Positions 14,055-14,855 of a stretch of DNA of 14,855 bases are shown in pieces. Made by a program: the position numbers and the translations under genes. Source of the DNA: DASUXA01 sp036378155 (lineage in GTDB: Bacteria; Actinomycetota; Actinomycetes; Mycobacteriales; Micromonosporaceae); NCBI GenBank assembly GCA_036378155.1, contig DASUXA010000021.1, forward strand, positions 1 to 14,855, given 5' to 3'. The notes under the pieces are model-generated. The model did no database searches. It was not told the origin of the DNA and was given only the letters and a program-made list of their open reading frames with translations. Position 1 is the stretch's first letter; each line of letters begins with the position of its first letter.

Positions 14055-14084
14055 AGCGTATGCGCGCGGAAACCGGGAAATCAA
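14055..14084 (-). promoter_or_regulatory. Candidate promoter of the S53 peptidase gene
   Basis: On the minus strand TTGATT (14079-14084) and TACGCT (14055-14060) are separated by 18 nt in an AT-richer pocket between livM and the peptidase. The predicted leader of about 30 nt carries the GGGAGGG ribosome binding site. A 5-bp stem (arms 14019-14023 and 14030-14034) could partly cover that site. Confidence 0.4.
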
Positions 14085-14108
14085 TGCATCACAGTCGATT
14101 ACTTTGGG

Positions 14109-14855
14109 TTACTCGGTACCGACCGTGGCCTGCGTGCCCTCCACTGAACGGGCCATGTCGCTCCGCATCGAACGGCGGAGGGGTCGCAGCCGCCGGGTGA
14201 CGCTCGCCAGACCGCCCGGAACGAAGTACACGGCGAGAATGAACACCACTCCGAGCACGAACAACGGTTGCGACAACGGTCCACGTAGGACACTCGGCAA
14301 CTGTTCCACAGTGGACACATGCCCCAGTGCGGTCAACCGCTCGTCGAGGTACGTGAAGAGAACTCCGCCGATGACCGGACCCCACCGGGTACCCGGTCCG
14401 CCCAGTACCACCATCACCAACAGTGACAAGGTCAGGTCGGAGGCCGCGTCCTTCGGGGACGCACCACCGACCAGCAGCGCGTACACGACACCGCCCGCCG
14501 TGGCGAGCAGACCGGACAGCGTGAAGGCGAACAGCTTGAACCGGTACGGGTCGAGTCCCAGCACGCCGACCCGACGCTCGTCGTCGCGCAGCGCGGACAG
14601 CACCCGACCGGCGGGTGCCGCCGCGACCCGGTGCACCACGAACACGGTGAGCGCCAGATACGCCAACGCCAGCCAGTACAGGTTGACCGTGTTCGCCACC
14701 CCGACCAGCGCCGCCGGCAGCTTCGAGGCGTCCAGCGGCAGCCCCTCCTCGCCGCCGGTCAACCCGCCCGGGTCGCGGGCGGTCAGGATCGCGCCGACCT
14801 GGGCGAACGCCAGCGTCACCATGGCGAAGGCGATCCCACCGGTACGTAGCGCGAC
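14109..14855 (-). CDS. livM: LivM-type branched-chain amino acid ABC transporter permease (5' end outside window)
   Basis: The 3' portion of the gene, 248 residues to the TAA stop. The frame is open through the right edge with ALRTGGIAFAMVTLAFAQVG, typical LivM sequence, so the N-terminus is missing. Several membrane helices are visible, for example LYWLALAYLALTVFVV, LFAFTLSGLLATAGGVVYALL, LSLLVMVVLGG and LFVLGVVFILAVYFVPGG. The cytoplasmic coupling loop GRVLSALRDDERRVGVLGLDPYRFK matches the family's GRxxxAIRDDExxAxxLG region. LivM pairs with LivH and the LivG/LivF ATPases to import branched-chain amino acids or related compounds; the rest of the operon presumably lies to the right. The C-terminal tail after the last helix is basic and polar. 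Specificity (Leu/Ile/Val, urea or other) cannot be told. Confidence 0.93.
   Translation of the reverse strand, partial: VALRTGGIAFAMVTLAFAQVGAILTARDPGGLTGGEEGLPLDASKLPAALVGVANTVNLYWLALAYLALTVFVVHRVAAAPAGRVLSALRDDERRVGVLGLDPYRFKLFAFTLSGLLATAGGVVYALLVGGASPKDAASDLTLSLLVMVVLGGPGTRWGPVIGGVLFTYLDERLTALGHVSTVEQLPSVLRGPLSQPLFVLGVVFILAVYFVPGGLASVTRRLRPLRRSMRSDMARSVEGTQATVGTE

Noticed and set aside
1..14855. Search for tRNA, rRNA, CRISPR arrays, transposases, integrases and attachment sites
   Set aside because: None was recognised by eye. No clustered short direct repeats with regular spacers and no mobile-element proteins were seen.

Overview
The window is about 14.9 kb of high-GC actinobacterial chromosome. 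Strong GC bias at third codon positions, frequent GTG starts, SD-less starts with a close TANNNT box, and families such as DUF3152, DUF3107 and MoeZ all point to Actinobacteria. The gene order resembles the Mycobacterium tuberculosis Rv3206c-Rv3211 neighbourhood as I remember it (moeZ, DUF3152 protein, TetR, DUF3107 protein, ferritin-like protein, RhlE-type helicase). The wider content, plus an unusual excess of GTAC and GGTACC, suggests a Micromonosporaceae-like organism; this last step is inference.

Layout. Minus-strand block (17-5303), in transcription order: a 713-residue W/Q/P-rich repeat protein of unknown function, a membrane-anchored HExxHxxGxxH DUF3152 protein, MoeZ (sulfur-carrier adenylyltransferase/sulfurtransferase), and a small protein with squalene-cyclase-like repeats. 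A 91-bp divergent promoter region separates this block from a plus-strand pair: a TetR regulator and a DUF3107 protein (5395-6369). A 15-bp-stem inverted repeat lies between DUF3107 and the convergent ferritin-like (MiaE_2-type) gene (6498-7148). A possible second divergent region follows, with a likely leaderless minus-strand start and a leader of about 190 nt in front of a DEAD-box RNA helicase with a basic R/G-rich tail (7418-9037). Next come an unrecognised protein with a His/Cys cluster (9086-10114), a structured intergenic segment, and a translationally coupled pair: a NAPE-PLD-type metallo-beta-lactamase-fold hydrolase and a CrtU-like FAD oxidoreductase (10209-12763). On the minus strand the window ends with a secreted sedolisin-type (S53) peptidase lacking the usual large pro-domain, preceded by the 3' part of a LivM-type branched-chain amino acid ABC permease that runs off the right edge.

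How the genes may work together. MoeZ supplies activated sulfur to small carrier proteins. The helicase, TetR and DUF3107 genes are conserved housekeeping neighbours, but no single pathway is evident. The MBL and FAD genes very probably form a two-gene operon, and a lipid or isoprenoid substrate is plausible. No obvious defence island, CRISPR array, insertion sequence, rRNA or tRNA is visible. The least explained items are the 713-residue repeat protein, the His/Cys-cluster protein and the structured intergenic RNA/DNA elements.
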